The translations under genes and the position numbers were made by a program. 7,069 nucleotides of DNA, taken from assembly GCA_024653385.1 (NCBI GenBank), contig JANLFZ010000299.1, positions 563 to 7,631 of the forward strand, read 5' to 3'. Under the pieces are notes generated by a model. It searched no databases. It was not told where the DNA came from and saw only the letters and a list, made by a program, of their open reading frames with translations. This DNA comes from Thermoguttaceae bacterium. Its GTDB lineage: Bacteria; Planctomycetota; Planctomycetia; Pirellulales; Thermoguttaceae. This document shows positions 4,937 through 7,069 of this stretch, one piece after another; position 1 is the stretch's first letter, and every line of letters starts with the position of its first letter.

Positions 4937-7069
4937 ATGGCGACCAGGTCGCTTGAGCCAGCAAGCGTCGGGCCGCTTTGATGGAAACCTCGGCCAAACG
5001 AATTGTCGTGCGGCGGCCGTCGATCGGAATATGGGTCTTGCCGTCGCGCGTCTCGGTGGCCACCGGCGAGCCGTCGATACGCCGGGCCTCGACGCGTTCG
5101 GTATCGAGTACCAGGGTGCCCCGCTTGCCCAGGTAGTGCCAGACCGTGGCCACGGCCCCGCCTTCGCATGGTCCGGCCATCGCGCGGAGGTCGCGGCCGC
5201 CGGCCACCGTGGCCAGGACCTCGGCCGGGACGAACTCGACCCCGCCCGTGCCGCCCGGCGCAGGCACCAAGATGAAATCCTTGCCCTCGGCGCGCAACCG
5301 CTGCCGAACCGGCTCGGCCACGGCGCCCGAGCGCCGCAAGCGCTCGTACGTCCCGACGATCTCCAGGATTCCCGGTGTCAGTGGATGGGTTTCCATTTGG
5401 GCGAAACTCGTCTGGAGCGAGATGGGGGCGTCGTACGCCAGCGACTTGGCCATCAAGTACTCGATCTCGTCGAGCTGAAGACCGTCGGTATTCTTGCCTT
5501 TGGGCCAGATGCCGAACCATCCCAGTTCGCCGGGCACCATGTCGTCGCCCACGCTTTGCATGTATGCCACGGAGCGGTCGATGTGGGTTCGCACCGTGGG
5601 CCAGGTCTCGATCTTGCCCCCGGCAAGGATGTGGCCGTAGAGCGTGTTGAGGTAGGTATCGACCGTGCCGCTGCGCGTAAACGAGTGCCAAACGTTGTGG
5701 GTCATGATCGTGCCCATGTGGATCATGGGCCGCTTGCGGAACTTGGCCATCGCCGCGGCCTGGCACTTTGAGACGTAGTAGTCGAACCGCCGGCGATCGA
5801 CGTCCTCGCCGCCGTCGAAGTAGACCATGTCGAAATCGCAGGCATTGAAGACCTCGGCCAGGCGCGAGGTGGTTTCGTCCAGAAGCGTCGTGTCCTGATC
5901 GACGATGTAGCCGTTGATGCAACCGTCGATGCCGTAGTGCCGGCCGACCGTGCCCGTCGGGTGCGCGGCCGGTCTGGTGCCGTAGGCCCCGCGCTGGCAG
6001 CCCAGAAGGGTGTCCCACTTGCCCTCGGGCCCGATCGCCTGATAGCGGACGATCTCGTCGTCGAGCACCACCTCTTGGTGCTTCGCGACACCGCCTTCCC
6101 AGAGCTTCTGGGTTGCCACGGGGCTGCCGGGCCACTCGCGCAGGTCGGCCGCCATGCGGATGGTCGTGTCGGATGGCCCCACCGCGGCGGCCAATGGGGC
6201 ATCGAAATCGACCCAGAAGCGGCGGTCGGGCACGGGCGTCACATACGGATCGGTCTTCGAAATCTTCGAGGCGAACGTGTGCATGCCCACGAGGATCCCT
6301 TCGCGGTGCAGCCGGGCCACGGTGCGGCGCAGGCTCTCGATGCCGCCGGGATAATACGCCGTGTTGATCGTGTAATGCCCCACGCTCTGGCACCACGCGC
6401 CCGACGACAGCATCACCTGCTGGAAGCCGCTGCGGCGGCAATAGTCGACGACCTTCTCGACGTCCTTTTCGCCGAACGAAAGGAACCAGTACGAGCCGCG
6501 CGCCAGGGGCAGGTCCTTGGCAGGCGTCTTGCCGTCGTCGTTGCGCGGCAGGCCGCAAGCGACGGCCAGGCGCTGGAGCGCGGCGCGCAATTCGTCGGGC
6601 GGGCCGGCCAACACCGCCGCCGCGGCGCCTTCGAGCTTGGGTCCGGGGGCATCCTGGGTGGTCGAGGCCAGTTCGGCGTGGTCGCCCGCACGCGCCGCCC
6701 GGCCCTGGGTCTGGAGGTTCATCGCGCGCAGGCAGATGCCGTACTGGTCGTTCCACGCGCCGTTCAGGCGCGGCCCGACCCGCCCGGTCATCGAAACGCC
6801 CAGGCGCACGAGCGTCAAGTGGCTCGGGCGCGGGCCGGAGACCTCGACAAGCCGGAAGGCGATCCACTCGTCGGTCGTGGCGACCGCGTAGGCCAGTTGT
6901 GTATCGCAGCCGGCAAAGCCGATCACAAGCCGGTCGCCGATCCGCGCTGCCCGATTCGCCTCGCGCGTCGCCTGGCCGACGCGGGCCGAGGCGAAGCGGA
7001 TCTTCTTGTCGCGCGGGCAGTAGTCCCGGCCCGTCTTCTTGTCGACGATCGACCGCCAAGCCGCATCGG
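4935..7069 (-). CDS. TIM-barrel, glycoside-hydrolase-like protein (N-terminus outside window)
   Basis: About 710 residues are visible. The frame stays open to the right edge (DAAWRSIVDKKTGRDYC...), so the start lies outside. Residue 1 here is the codon at 7067. Residues about 1-125 look like a beta-sandwich (RLVIGFAGC, EWIAFRLVEVSG). A TIM barrel seems to run from about 194 to 572. It includes YWFLSFGEKDVEKVVDYCRR, QQVMLSSGAW, YYPGGIESLRRTVARLHREG and ILVGMHTFA, as in retaining glycosidases of the alpha-galactosidase-like clan. Candidate catalytic acids are D418 in FDMVYFDGGED and E514 in MVPGELGWFG; I cannot assign a GH family. A beta module (about 287-382) interrupts the barrel. A C-terminal beta domain (about 600-710) ends at TGA 4935. 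A role in polysaccharide breakdown is inference. No secretion signal can be judged, and no sulfatase or transporter gene is visible nearby. Confidence 0.75.
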   Translation of the reverse strand, partial: DAAWRSIVDKKTGRDYCPRDKKIRFASARVGQATREANRAARIGDRLVIGFAGCDTQLAYAVATTDEWIAFRLVEVSGPRPSHLTLVRLGVSMTGRVGPRLNGAWNDQYGICLRAMNLQTQGRAARAGDHAELASTTQDAPGPKLEGAAAAVLAGPPDELRAALQRLAVACGLPRNDDGKTPAKDLPLARGSYWFLSFGEKDVEKVVDYCRRSGFQQVMLSSGAWCQSVGHYTINTAYYPGGIESLRRTVARLHREGILVGMHTFASKISKTDPYVTPVPDRRFWVDFDAPLAAAVGPSDTTIRMAADLREWPGSPVATQKLWEGGVAKHQEVVLDDEIVRYQAIGPEGKWDTLLGCQRGAYGTRPAAHPTGTVGRHYGIDGCINGYIVDQDTTLLDETTSRLAEVFNACDFDMVYFDGGEDVDRRRFDYYVSKCQAAAMAKFRKRPMIHMGTIMTHNVWHSFTRSGTVDTYLNTLYGHILAGGKIETWPTVRTHIDRSVAYMQSVGDDMVPGELGWFGIWPKGKNTDGLQLDEIEYLMAKSLAYDAPISLQTSFAQMETHPLTPGILEIVGTYERLRRSGAVAEPVRQRLRAEGKDFILVPAPGGTGGVEFVPAEVLATVAGGRDLRAMAGPCEGGAVATVWHYLGKRGTLVLDTERVEARRIDGSPVATETRDGKTHIPIDGRRTTIRLAEVSIKAARRLLAQATWSP

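Noticed and set aside
4867..7059. 730-residue minus-strand open frame
   Set aside because: Extremely Arg/Gly/Pro/Ala-rich with no domain; it is the shadow of the TIM-barrel gene in a GC-rich genome.
1..7069. CRISPR arrays, tRNA or rRNA genes, transposases
   Set aside because: No regularly spaced repeats, cloverleaf-like segments or transposase motifs were seen on either strand.

Overview
The window is GC-rich, and its gene content points to a planctomycete, most likely of the Pirellulales type. The clearest sign is a large beta-propeller/cytochrome c protein with a hydrazine-synthase-alpha-type middle domain, a family greatly expanded in that phylum. A long TIM-barrel carbohydrate-enzyme-like protein fits the same picture. 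No tRNA, rRNA, CRISPR array or recognisable transposase is visible.

Layout from left to right. (1) Positions 1-280, minus strand: the N-terminal part of a multi-pass membrane protein that runs off the left edge. (2) Positions 281-577: a non-coding gap between divergent genes. It holds a GC-rich hairpin, an imperfect 31-bp inverted repeat (469-499) and a possible sigma70-like promoter with a good ribosome binding site for the next gene. (3) Positions 578-2986, plus strand: an 802-residue beta-propeller protein with the HZS-alpha-like middle domain and three CXXCH haem motifs. (4) Positions 2987-3086: a short convergent gap with a compact hairpin at its right edge. (5) Positions 3087-4829, minus strand: a two-gene operon. 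An OLD/AAA15-type ABC ATPase comes first and is broken by a frameshift near 4100. A DUF3226-like (TOPRIM-related) protein follows, coupled by a 4-nt ATGA overlap. (6) Positions 4830-4934: a short gap with a possible operon promoter and a strong bulged hairpin at the end of the next gene. (7) Position 4935 to the right edge, minus strand: a large TIM-barrel, glycosidase-like protein whose N-terminus lies outside the window.

The most notable system is the ATPase plus DUF3226 pair. Its organisation resembles ATPase/TOPRIM-nuclease anti-phage systems such as PARIS (AriA/AriB) and OLD-family modules. It sits in a stretch of visibly lower GC between two chromosomal-looking metabolic genes, which suggests horizontal acquisition. 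The frameshift means that in this genome the system is decaying, is expressed by recoding, or carries a sequencing error. The flanking genes show no obvious functional link to it.
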